The notes under the pieces were generated by a model that was given only the letters and a program-made list of their open reading frames with translations, was not told the DNA's origin and ran no database searches. Position numbers and translations under genes: made by a program. From Candidatus Heimdallarchaeota archaeon (lineage in GTDB: Archaea > Asgardarchaeota > Heimdallarchaeia > Heimdallarchaeales > Kariarchaeaceae): a stretch of DNA of 64,000 bases. Every line of letters starts with the position of its first letter. Positions within the stretch are counted from its first letter, which is position 1. Location: positions 1 to 64,000 of the forward strand of contig JADCLS010000001.1 of the NCBI GenBank assembly GCA_026702845.1, given 5' to 3'. Of the stretch, positions 28,620 through 37,565 are shown piece by piece.

Positions 28620-29552
28620 TTACAAATTTTTTATATTTTGTTCTGAGAAGATCTCCTTCAATCCCTTAGCTAGATCCTCAATGAATTTTTTCCTCTTTAA
28701 CTTGGCAACCTCTTGTTCAATATACTCGGGTGGGATATTGCCTTGCCAAATATTTGGAATCTTATAAAGTTGAGCTTCCTTGGGCGAAGGTAGATGCTGA
28801 ACAACCAAGCGGATAAGAACCTCATGGAGTGGTAAGTTCTCCTCTAACCAGGTAACTTCCTCGAGTTGATATTTCTCAAATACTTGTTTAGGAGTGATAT
28901 TTTGCTCTTTGAGGATTTCCACGGTAAATCCCCAACCATCCTTGGCTGAACCGATTCCGACTGAGTTATCCTTGAAAGATACTTGCCAAAGTTCTGCAAG
29001 ACTTTCAGGGGCCATCTGTTTGATTTTGGAGTTGAATGCCTTCACTTGTCGATCCAGTTGTGCAAAGGTCTCCTCTGTGGTTAATCGCTTCTCACCCAGG
29101 AGTCTGTCTACTTTATTGATGAACAGAACTGGTTTACAGTATTCCTCCTGAATAGCAATCCTCATACTGGTCTCGGTCTGAACCATCATGCCCTCCAGTG
29201 CATCAATGATGGTTATCACACCATCAGAGGCTCTGAGGGCTCGAGAAACCTCTCCTGTGAAGGAAATATGTCCTGGGGTATCATTCAGTTGGAAGAGATA
29301 GGTTTTATCCTTGAAACTAAATGGAAGTGTGATAAGGGAGGTGAAGATGGTCATCATTCTCTCTTTCTCCTCAGGATCATAGGATATGGCCGGTTCTGTG
29401 CCTTTACCTGAAATCAACCCTGCTCTCTGGAGCAGATGGTCAGCAGTGGATGATTTTCCGTGGTCAATATGTGCAATAATAGAGAATATCCGCCGTTGCT
29501 CAGGAGGTAATTCTACAATTAATCTGGCTAATTCTTCTTTTTTCAATTTCAT
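28620..29552 (-). CDS. Stand-alone EF-2-like GTPase (G and G' domains only)
   Basis: 310 residues, against about 730 for archaeal EF-2. It has the EF-2 G domain: G1 AHIDHGKSS (27-35), switch I region ending ERMMTIFTS, G3 NDTPGHISF, G4 NKVD, and the EF-2-specific G' insertion (TPKQVFEKY..., then ASP/SLAELWQVSF). The chain stops after LPSPKEAQLYKIPNIWQG, which is the G'/domain II border in EF-2, then ends in a Lys-rich helix. Domains II-V, including the diphthamide loop, are missing. There is no sign of a frameshift beyond the stop, so this is a precise domain-level truncation. It may be a translation-linked regulator or a ribosome GTPase without translocase activity. Confidence 0.85.
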   Translation of the reverse strand: MKLKKEELARLIVELPPEQRRIFSIIAHIDHGKSSTADHLLQRAGLISGKGTEPAISYDPEEKERMMTIFTSLITLPFSFKDKTYLFQLNDTPGHISFTGEVSRALRASDGVITIIDALEGMMVQTETSMRIAIQEEYCKPVLFINKVDRLLGEKRLTTEETFAQLDRQVKAFNSKIKQMAPESLAELWQVSFKDNSVGIGSAKDGWGFTVEILKEQNITPKQVFEKYQLEEVTWLEENLPLHEVLIRLVVQHLPSPKEAQLYKIPNIWQGNIPPEYIEQEVAKLKRKKFIEDLAKGLKEIFSEQNIKNL

Positions 29553-29804
29553 AGTAATCGTAAATGTGCACTATTTTAATAGTGGCTAACAAAAACAGAT
29601 AATTTCATCTGTGATCAACAAAAGCATATAACAGGGTTTAATGAAAAACATACTCGGTACATTTCGATCACCAGATAGTAAAGCAAACTCTCGTCAATAT
29701 ATAAGTTCATCCTAGGTACACATTATACAAATCACTTGATCAATGTGATAAATACTCTCAGACAGTAGCAGTGTCTTATTAAGTTATAGAGAAATCTTCT
29801 GCCT

Positions 29805-31004
29805 GTGAGGAAATCCAGATCTCTTGCTGTTCTTGCCCTGGCATTATTTGTTGATTCTCTGGGTTTTGGGCTTGTGATTCCACTGCTCCCTTTCTTTGCT
29901 ACATCTCTGGGTGCAAATGAGATCCAGTATGGGCTCCTCATCTCTGTTTTTGCGTTTTGTCATTTTCTATTTGCACCAATCTGGGGGCGACTTAGTGATC
30001 AGTATGGTAGAAGACCAATTATACTCATTGGGGTTCTCGGTTCTTCAGTATCTTTTATCTTGTTTGGGCTCTCAAATACCCTTGGTTTTCTGTTCGTTAC
30101 ACGTATTATCACTGGCTTTTTTACAGCTGCAACTTTATCCACTGCTAATGCATATATTGCAGATTCAACTACTAAGGAAGAACGATCGAAATATTATGGT
30201 ATTTTGGGTGCGGCTAATGGTTTAGGATTCACCTTAGGCCCTGCAATAGGTGGTCTACTTTTTAAATTTTCAATTTTTGGAATAACTGGATTTATGTTAC
30301 CGGCATTCTTTGCGTCTTTCCTTAGTATAATTAATTTCATTGCTGCTTGGTTTATGTTACCTGAAACAGATAGAAAATTACAATTTGCGGATTCTAAATT
30401 TAGAGTGATTTCTATCAGTAATTTTCAACGTGTTCTAAACAACTCAGATTTGCGAATTTTTGTCATATTTATTGCTCTCAATGGGTTGGCATTTTCTACC
30501 TTCATTGCTACCTTTGCATTATTTGCCCCTGTCATTGATCCTCGAATTGATGAACTTACTCTTGGGTTGATTTACTCGGTGGCTGGAATAGGTCAGGTAC
30601 TCGTCCAGGGTTTTCTAATGGGACCTATATCTCGTAGGATGGATGAGATAAGTGCAATACGAGTTGGTTCTATTATATCAACAATAGGGTTTATGCTTGT
30701 AGTGTTCTACACCGCATCTTTACCCCTTTTTATCGTATTTCTATCTCCTCTCCCGGTGATATTTGGTTTAGCTATTCTAATTCCCAGTGTAAATTCTGCC
30801 ATCTCTAAACGAGCCGCCGCAGAAGATCAAGGGATGGCCTCAGGAGTGGCACAGAGTGGTAATGCTCTTATGCGTGTTATTGGACCAATAATTGGAGGAC
30901 TATTACTTTCTTGGAATTTACGCTCTCCATTTGTATTCTCGTCCATAGTTTTTCTTTCGATTTTCATAATATCCAGTACTTCAATACATAAACGAGATCA
31001 GTAG
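29805..31004 (+). CDS. MFS transporter, drug-efflux (TetA-like) type
   Basis: 399 residues, 12 predicted helices. The N-terminus ALFVDSLGFGLVIPLLPF, the A-motif GRLSDQYGRRPIILIG between helices 2 and 3, and GFFTAATLSTANAYIAD fit the DHA1/tetracycline-exporter branch. It would export small hydrophobic compounds by proton antiport. GTG start at 29805. The 3' end overlaps the next, convergent gene by 7 bases. A related MFS gene lies at 34181 on the other strand. Confidence 0.88.
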   Translation: MRKSRSLAVLALALFVDSLGFGLVIPLLPFFATSLGANEIQYGLLISVFAFCHFLFAPIWGRLSDQYGRRPIILIGVLGSSVSFILFGLSNTLGFLFVTRIITGFFTAATLSTANAYIADSTTKEERSKYYGILGAANGLGFTLGPAIGGLLFKFSIFGITGFMLPAFFASFLSIINFIAAWFMLPETDRKLQFADSKFRVISISNFQRVLNNSDLRIFVIFIALNGLAFSTFIATFALFAPVIDPRIDELTLGLIYSVAGIGQVLVQGFLMGPISRRMDEISAIRVGSIISTIGFMLVVFYTASLPLFIVFLSPLPVIFGLAILIPSVNSAISKRAAAEDQGMASGVAQSGNALMRVIGPIIGGLLLSWNLRSPFVFSSIVFLSIFIISSTSIHKRDQ

Positions 31005-31777
31005 CTCATAATTATTTCTACTACTTTAGATAATTGATTTTCCTTGGCAAAAGACAACATCTGTGAGATAATTCCTTCAACCATTTCTTTGGAATTCTCT
31101 TCCCTCTGATAAAGCAAGATGTCTTGAAATAGAAGGATTGATATGGCATAGAATAATAATGATTGCTCATTGTCTAATCTATGTGATAATACTACCTCTT
31201 CCCATGGTTTTTGTATTATATCTGTTAACTCATCAACAAATTTCTCTGATAAATTGATGAGATCATCGATATTATTGCCTATTTTCTTTTCCACAGAAGT
31301 TTGGATTTTTTGTATTTGGTGAGTATACTCGTCAAATGAGTAGAAAATTACATCAGGAACCTCACTTGGATAACTTATCATGAAAATATCTTCTTGATCC
31401 TCAGTTAGCTGAGCAAGGTATTTCATCCCCTCTATTATCCTATCAGCTTGTGAATTTCTCATGATTGCTAACATATTCTTTGGATATAATGTCCAATAAG
31501 ACATCAGTACAGGTTCTTGCAAGCTAGTGTAGACAAGCTCTGCATCCTCATAAAATTCATCTTGGGTATACTGCTCCTCAAATGCATGATATATCTCTTC
31601 TCGTTTCTTTTCAAACATCTGCTTTTCTTTGCTAATCATTCGCAGTAATTTATCTATTTCTTCAGATGGAATGGTTTTCTCCATGTCTTTCTTGGCCAAT
31701 CGCCTCTGCTTATGATAGGCATTGCTCTTTTTCTCTGGCTTTTTTTTCTTGCCTTGACCTTTTTTTCCTGGTTTCAT
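30998..31777 (-). CDS. Hypothetical helical protein with Lys-rich N-terminus
   Basis: 259 residues. The first 30 residues are very basic (KPGKKGQGKKKKPEKK), followed by a charged helical segment (EKQMFEKKREEIYHAFEEQY) and an otherwise mostly alpha-helical, acidic body with no membrane segment. I do not recognise the family. The basic tail could bind nucleic acid or ribosomes. It converges on the MFS gene. Confidence 0.6.
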   Translation of the reverse strand: MKPGKKGQGKKKKPEKKSNAYHKQRRLAKKDMEKTIPSEEIDKLLRMISKEKQMFEKKREEIYHAFEEQYTQDEFYEDAELVYTSLQEPVLMSYWTLYPKNMLAIMRNSQADRIIEGMKYLAQLTEDQEDIFMISYPSEVPDVIFYSFDEYTHQIQKIQTSVEKKIGNNIDDLINLSEKFVDELTDIIQKPWEEVVLSHRLDNEQSLLFYAISILLFQDILLYQREENSKEMVEGIISQMLSFAKENQLSKVVEIIMSY

Positions 31778-32073
31778 TGAGTAAATATTATCTTCTCACC
31801 TTATTAATCTATACATACAAATTCTTTACAAATAAAATAATGGATAATTCTCATTCTATTGAATTATTTTAGTGCATTTCACTGTTTTTTAAGATATAAA
31901 TGAAGTCAAATGCTCAAATTCTATTGAGGTAAACTAGGATTTTCGATTGGACTTGGAAAAAAAATTCAGAAATTTTCGATTTTTAGTCTAATTCAATAGA
32001 CTTTTGAAATATAAATCAATTTGAAAAGCGCATCAACCCTACATTAAAATAATTTTTATTCTATGCTCATATA

Positions 32074-33525
32074 ATGATAAAACTAGATGACAGCGTAGTT
32101 GCATTCTTTGAGGCACAATCCTATGCCATTGTTGGAGCAACAGGTAATAGAGATAAACTAGGCTGGCACATTGTGGAGAATTTTCTTACTTCTTTCAAGG
32201 GACAGAATATATTTTTCGTTAATCCCAAAGGTGGAGAGATAGAGGGGAGACCTGTTTATAAATCAATCAAGGATATTCCTGAGCCTGTAGATGCGGTTGT
32301 TATTGCTATTCCTGCAAGATTTGTGCTGCAGGTGGTTGAGGATTGTGTTGAGAAGGGAGTGAAGAGTGTAATTATCGAATCAGGAGGATTTGCTGAAATT
32401 GGTCCAGAAGGTGCATTGATGCAAGAAAAGTTGAAAGAAACCATTGCTGGTAGTAAGACTAGACTGATCGGCCCCAACTGTATTGGAGTACTCTCACCTG
32501 ATCAAGGAATAGATACAATTTTCATACCTCAGGGTAGGGTTGGTCGACCTAGACAAGGTCCTATCTCGTTTTTCACACAATCAGGTGCTCTTGGAAGTGC
32601 AATTCTATCTGCTTTTAATCATCTTGGAGATGGTCAATGGATTTCCAGATTTGCTTCGTATGGTAATGCAGTTGATGTGAATGAGACCGATTTTATCAAG
32701 TATTTTGGCCACGATCCTGAAACTAAGATCATCATGGCACATCTTGAGGGATTCAGAAATGGTTCTGCCTTTCTCAATTATGTCAAGAAAATCACTCCTA
32801 AAAAACCCGTAATAGTATTGAAAACAAACAGAACAGAACTTGGTGCAACGGCAAGTGCCTCGCATAGTGCATCAGTTGCTGCCAATGATGAGGTAGTATC
32901 TGCACTACTCAAACAACATGGTGTCATCAGGGTAAATGAATTCGAGGAACTCATACGTTTAGCTCGAGCATTACGTACACAACCAATACCAAGAGGACCT
33001 AGAGTTGGAGTAGTAACAGATGGAGGAGGTTTTGCAGTCTCTGCATCAGATGCCATTGAACGGGAAGGATTGGAGCTTGGCACTCTCAGCAAAAAAACTA
33101 TTGAGACGTTCAAAGCCAAGTATCCCCCATGGTATATCTCAGGTAACCCACTTGATCTCACAGGAACAGTAACTGCTGAAGAATTTCAATTTGGAATAGA
33201 GCAATTCTGTTTTGATCCCAATATCGATATTGTTATGGTAATTATCATCCCATCTGCTCCTCAATTTGATGTACATGAGTTTCTGAATCTCTTCAGTGAG
33301 TTCTATATTCATGTGAAATCCAAGCATCCAGAATCTGCAGTGAAACCTATTTTTGCCTGTAGTTTAGGTGGGGAGGAATCCGAGATTATTGAGGCAAAAT
33401 TAGATCGACTTGATATACCTGTATATGTCACTCCAGATAGGGCAATGACAATCCTAAGGTATCTCGTGGAATATCGAAGGTTTCTCAATACGCATCAAAA
33501 TATACTGAGGGAGGGGAGATATTGA
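32074..33525 (+). CDS. ADP-forming acyl-CoA synthetase, alpha subunit
   Basis: 483 residues. Order seen: CoA-binding Rossmann domain (SYAIVGATGNRDKLGWHI, NPKGGEIEGRPVY), the succinyl-CoA-ligase-like domain (GPNCIGVLSP, FFTQSGALGSAIL), then TASASHSASVAAND, whose His is the phospho-histidine carrier of ADP-forming synthetases, and a third domain. Archaea use this enzyme to convert acetyl-CoA plus ADP and phosphate to acetate plus ATP, the last energy-yielding step of fermentation. The gene overlaps the beta subunit by 4 bases, so the two are coupled. Confidence 0.93.
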   Translation: MIKLDDSVVAFFEAQSYAIVGATGNRDKLGWHIVENFLTSFKGQNIFFVNPKGGEIEGRPVYKSIKDIPEPVDAVVIAIPARFVLQVVEDCVEKGVKSVIIESGGFAEIGPEGALMQEKLKETIAGSKTRLIGPNCIGVLSPDQGIDTIFIPQGRVGRPRQGPISFFTQSGALGSAILSAFNHLGDGQWISRFASYGNAVDVNETDFIKYFGHDPETKIIMAHLEGFRNGSAFLNYVKKITPKKPVIVLKTNRTELGATASASHSASVAANDEVVSALLKQHGVIRVNEFEELIRLARALRTQPIPRGPRVGVVTDGGGFAVSASDAIEREGLELGTLSKKTIETFKAKYPPWYISGNPLDLTGTVTAEEFQFGIEQFCFDPNIDIVMVIIIPSAPQFDVHEFLNLFSEFYIHVKSKHPESAVKPIFACSLGGEESEIIEAKLDRLDIPVYVTPDRAMTILRYLVEYRRFLNTHQNILREGRY

Positions 33526-34226
33526 GCGAGCTGAACGAAAAATTAACTGCCATCTATGCTGAACGTAGACAACCACTGGAGGTTGAGTGCTATGAATTTC
33601 TTATTGAAGAGGGAATAAAGTTTCCAGAGTATCACTATGTGAGAAATGAGAAGGAGATGGCCGCAATTCTTGATATTCTTGAGAGTGATGCCCATCCATC
33701 CTATGTATTTAAGGTGATGAGCCCAAAGATTCTTCACAAGAGTGATTTCAAGGCAGTACATCTCAATGTAACCGATGAAGTACTCATGGATAAATTTCTT
33801 GATTTACAAGAACGCTTCAAACCTCTGGATTTCAGAGGAGTATTAATTGTTCCCATGGCATCAGAAGGAGTTGAATTACTCATAGGATCTACCTTTGATC
33901 CTACATTTGGATTAACATCAGTATTTCGAGTTGGTGGTACCATGGTAGAGGTAGTAAACGATGTCACCTTTGGTAAACCTCCTATCTCAAGAGCAGATGC
34001 CTTGTCAATGATAAACTCGTTGAAATTACAAAAATATCTGAATGGCCCCCGTGGTCTTCCACCACTTGATAAAATTGCAATGGTGGATTTCATGGTGAAA
34101 TTATCTGAAATAGCATGTAAATACAAGTATTTGATCAAGGAGATTGATCTCAATCCCATTCGTATAACATCAAATGGTATTTATCCACTTGATGCAAGAA
34201 TAATTCTCTTCTCAGAAACCTGTTGA
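33522..34226 (+). CDS. ADP-forming acyl-CoA synthetase, beta subunit
   Basis: 234 residues, the usual size of the separate beta chain. It is an ATP-grasp domain: YVFKVMSPKILHKSDFKAVHLNV (nucleotide-binding Lys and the H-K-S-D segment), GVLIVPMASEGVELLIGSTFDPTFG, FRVGGTMVEVVNDVTF, and the metal-binding tail EIDLNPIRI. It pairs with the alpha subunit just upstream to bind ADP/ATP. The start is a TTG that overlaps the alpha stop codon. Its 3' end overlaps the convergent MFS gene by 46 bases. Confidence 0.93.
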   Translation: MSELNEKLTAIYAERRQPLEVECYEFLIEEGIKFPEYHYVRNEKEMAAILDILESDAHPSYVFKVMSPKILHKSDFKAVHLNVTDEVLMDKFLDLQERFKPLDFRGVLIVPMASEGVELLIGSTFDPTFGLTSVFRVGGTMVEVVNDVTFGKPPISRADALSMINSLKLQKYLNGPRGLPPLDKIAMVDFMVKLSEIACKYKYLIKEIDLNPIRITSNGIYPLDARIILFSETC

Positions 34227-35464
34227 CGTTCTGGAAATGAAATTTTGACTGATAGTAATATAATTATCAAAATAAATATCGATCCACCGAGATAGTACGG
34301 ATAGAACATATTTATTCCTAGTAACCCTCCAGCAATTAATGGACCAAACACTCTCATCAAAGATGCTAATCCCTGATTAATACCCATTGCCTCTCCCTGT
34401 TTATATTTTGGTACTGTTTGTGAAATCACACTGGTTATTGAGGGATTGAGGAACGATATACCTAGAACAAGTGGTATATTGAAAAGCACCATGGTGAAAA
34501 AATCATCTGTTGTTGGTAATAAGAAAAACCCTGTTAAGGCAAGTATCGCACCTGTTGTGATCATGATTTTCTCACCATATTTGTTATTAATTGGCTTCAC
34601 AATTAATGGTTGGCTAATAAATAGAATTAATCCTGTAATGGTGAAGTTTAATCCCAATTCGGGCTCTCCCACACTTGAATCTAACACAGGGGCATTCAAC
34701 GAAAATGATGATATCCAATTGCTGAACCCCAGAGTAACCAGTGCAAAGAGTAACACAAAAGTTAATGTTCCAGGGAAATCTCTCAATTTACCTATATCTT
34801 TGATGGCAAATAATGTTTTATTCTTGGGGATCGTCTCTCTAGCTTTTGCATCAAGAGATTCTCTAACAAGGAAATAAGCACCAACAAAATTTAGAAATGC
34901 TAGTATACTGGCAAAGAGAGATGGTACAATATGACCAGAAAGACCAAATATCTGCACATCCATCATAAATCCACCTACTGCTGGTCCCAAGGCAAATCCG
35001 AGGCCAAAAGCAGAAGTAATCAAACCAAATGCTCCTCCTCGTTTGTGTGGTGGGGTGACATCGGCGATATACGCATTAGCTGTGGTAAGTGTGGCAGCGG
35101 TGAAGAATCCCGCAATTATTCTTGCAAGAAACAAGAGAATAAGGTTAGTTGACAAACCAAATAATAAAAATCCAATCGACGATCCCAGGACTCCGAAAAG
35201 GATAACTGGTCTTCGACCATGTTTATCTGAGATTCGACCCCATATAGGTGCCATGATAAATTGCATCAAACTATAGGAAGCAATCAATGCACCATAGATC
35301 AACCCATAGTACTCATCAAACCATGAGCCATATTTATGGCCCAAATCAACGAATAGAAAGGGCAGTATGGGGATTATGACGCCAAATCCGAATAAATCGA
35401 TGAATATTGCCAAAAATAGTTGTGATAAGGACTTACTACTTGCAATCTCTTCAGCTGCTTCCAT
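34181..35464 (-). CDS. MFS transporter, drug-efflux (TetA-like) type
   Basis: About 427 residues from the ATG at 35464, 12 helices. Signatures: LAIFIDLFGFGVIIPILPFLF, GRISDKHGRRPVILFGVLGSSIGFLLFG and GFFTAATLTTANAYIADVTPP, nearly the same as in the MFS gene at 29805, so these are paralogues. An open frame continues upstream to 35596, but that would overlap the LRR gene by 74 bases; the inner ATG gives a 58-base gap instead. It probably exports hydrophobic compounds. Possibly co-transcribed with the LRR gene upstream. Confidence 0.85.
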   Translation of the reverse strand: MEAAEEIASSKSLSQLFLAIFIDLFGFGVIIPILPFLFVDLGHKYGSWFDEYYGLIYGALIASYSLMQFIMAPIWGRISDKHGRRPVILFGVLGSSIGFLLFGLSTNLILLFLARIIAGFFTAATLTTANAYIADVTPPHKRGGAFGLITSAFGLGFALGPAVGGFMMDVQIFGLSGHIVPSLFASILAFLNFVGAYFLVRESLDAKARETIPKNKTLFAIKDIGKLRDFPGTLTFVLLFALVTLGFSNWISSFSLNAPVLDSSVGEPELGLNFTITGLILFISQPLIVKPINNKYGEKIMITTGAILALTGFFLLPTTDDFFTMVLFNIPLVLGISFLNPSITSVISQTVPKYKQGEAMGINQGLASLMRVFGPLIAGGLLGINMFYPYYLGGSIFILIIILLSVKISFPERQQVSEKRIILASSG

Positions 35465-35522
35465 AGCTTCAGTATCTCGCTGAATAATATAAGGATAATT
35501 ATCTGAGCCAATATTTGCATTA

Positions 35523-36947
35523 TCATCTGATTTTTGCTGACAGTTGTCTGAAAACAAATGGGTTGTCATTCTCAAAGGTTTCAACCTGAGTATCATCCAA
35601 ATGAATTTCCTGTAATTGTCTAAGTTTGGAGAGATCTGATGGGAATTTTGAGATGGGATTATTGGTTATTTTCAAAAACTGTAGATCTACAAAATTAATC
35701 ATATCAACCAGGCCTATCACTTGATTATCTCGTAGATCTAGTGACTTAATAAACGAGTACGTAGATGCTCTAGGTCCTTCAGTTAACTGATTATTTGAAA
35801 GTGTAAGCTCTGATAACGAGGAGAACCGGGAAAGATCAAATAGGAATTCTGTTAATTGATTATTACTCAGATTAATCTTCTCTACTTTCGTCAGATTGTA
35901 CAGCTCCTGAGGGATTGATTTTAATTTATTATTTGAAACATTAAGCTCCCGTAATGAAATAAGCGAAAATATACTCACTGGAATATCTGTTAATTCCAAG
36001 TTGGATAGATCAAGAGATTTGTATCCTCGTTCATCAATAACTAATCTGGTATAGAGATGTATAGATTCCAGCTCGATCTCAAGTAGTTGACACTCAAGGA
36101 AGAATTTCTTCAAGAAAACAGAAAAATCCTCATGTAAAGCAGCAAAAACTGGATTATGATCTGCTTTTACTGATGGAATACTTAGTATTCCAGAGGGAAA
36201 TTCACTAAGTTTGGTTTTATTTAATAGTAAAGTCTCAAGTGAATCAGGAAATAAAGGGAAAATGGATCGTATGGGATTATTGGAAAGGTCTAATAATTTG
36301 AGTTTAGGTAAGCTGAGAAATGATGGGATTGCTCCTATTCTATTGTTTGAAAGAATTAGAGTTGTAAGATCTAGTAACTGATTGAACTCAGCATTAATAT
36401 TTGAGATATTGTTATAACTAAGATCTATCTCCTCTACTAATTGGAGAAAGGATAGAAAAGAGGGGATTTCACTCAACTGGTTTCCCTGAGCCCTAAAATG
36501 TGTTAAATTCTGGAGTTTAGAGAAATCAGCATGTAAGTTTTTGATTTTGTTATAACTGATATCCATTACCTTCAGATGCTCTAATTCTGAAAAGTCTGAG
36601 GGAATATTCACAAGCTGATTATTGGAGAGTAGGAGCTGTTCAAGCTCGGTGAGTTCAGCTAGTTCATAATTTAGTACCTGCAGGCGATTATGGCTGATAT
36701 CAAGTATTTTTAGATTGTTTAATCGATTAATCTCATCAGGAAGATCATCTATTAAATTCCTGTTCAGATTAACCTCAACAAGATTGGGAATCATATCTAG
36801 ACTTCTTGGCCAAATTTTAATGCGTAAATTGCTAAGATCTATTCTAATTCCATATGGTTCTTCGATAATCCTCTCTAAAAATACCTCCCTATCCATTGAA
36901 AGTTCAAAAGCAAGCTCATCTATTGCTTTTTTAATTCTTCTGAACAT
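35523..36947 (-). CDS. Leucine-rich-repeat protein
   Basis: 474 residues. At least 14 LRR units of the bacterial/plant type LxxLxxLxLSxNxLxxIP are seen in two blocks: about residues 60-265 (for example LKILDISHNRLQVL, LEQLLLSNNQLVNIP) and about 320-460 (LRELNVSNNKLKSIP, VEKINLSNNQLTEF). A spacer of about 50 residues without repeats separates them. There is no signal peptide or membrane helix, so the protein is cytoplasmic and likely binds another protein. The binding partner is unknown; LRR chains often pair with small GTPases in Asgard genomes, but no GTPase gene is adjacent here. Confidence 0.9.
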   Translation of the reverse strand: MFRRIKKAIDELAFELSMDREVFLERIIEEPYGIRIDLSNLRIKIWPRSLDMIPNLVEVNLNRNLIDDLPDEINRLNNLKILDISHNRLQVLNYELAELTELEQLLLSNNQLVNIPSDFSELEHLKVMDISYNKIKNLHADFSKLQNLTHFRAQGNQLSEIPSFLSFLQLVEEIDLSYNNISNINAEFNQLLDLTTLILSNNRIGAIPSFLSLPKLKLLDLSNNPIRSIFPLFPDSLETLLLNKTKLSEFPSGILSIPSVKADHNPVFAALHEDFSVFLKKFFLECQLLEIELESIHLYTRLVIDERGYKSLDLSNLELTDIPVSIFSLISLRELNVSNNKLKSIPQELYNLTKVEKINLSNNQLTEFLFDLSRFSSLSELTLSNNQLTEGPRASTYSFIKSLDLRDNQVIGLVDMINFVDLQFLKITNNPISKFPSDLSKLRQLQEIHLDDTQVETFENDNPFVFRQLSAKIR

Positions 36948-37084
36948 AATCCTTACTCTCCAGAGTACTTTATCAAGTTCTTATTCATCTTAAGGATATT
37001 TGCTTATATTTTTTATTCAACTCCTATCTCAAGTAATCCTTCCAATGCAGATAACTGCATAAATATCACAATATTCTTTCCTAT

Positions 37085-37565
37085 ATGGAAGATTTTATTG
37101 AGACATTACTCAACCTTCCCTCGATTAATCACAGGTACATCATATAGTGGGTTCAGTTCCTGGTGTGGAATCATTATATATCCTGATATTTTTGATGTTT
37201 CCATTCCAGTTTGTTGCATGACAGATCTCGTGGTTGATTACGAGACAACAAGACCTGATTTGAGACCGTACAGTGAGGCAATGATGGGTGGATCTCCTGA
37301 AGAGGTACCAGAAAGATTCTATAATGGATCTCCCATCAATTTTATCAATAATATCAAGGGTTTGATCCTTATAGTTCAAGGAGCAAATGATCCCAATGTT
37401 TCTCCAGCAAACGTAGACGCAGTTGAGACAGCTATGAGGGCTGCACAATTGGAGTATGAAACCTTGATTTTCGATGATGAGGGTCATGGAATCTTGAGAA
37501 AAAACAATAAAAGAACTAAATATATTGAGATAGAGAACTTTGTTAAAACGATGTTTGAGGACTAG
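37085..37565 (+). pseudogene. Decayed S9 (prolyl-oligopeptidase-like) peptidase fragment
   Basis: Only the last 155 residues of an S9-type alpha/beta hydrolase are intact: the nucleophile motif ITGTSYSGFSSW, a QGANDPNVSP segment with the catalytic Asp, and DDEGHGI with the His. Full enzymes are about 600-700 residues and carry an N-terminal beta-propeller. The sequence 37085-37130, read in a different frame, gives EDFIETLLNLPSIN, which fits the segment expected just before the nucleophile motif; this suggests a frameshift. It probably makes no working enzyme. It converges on the fucosidase with a 4-base overlap. Confidence 0.6.
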
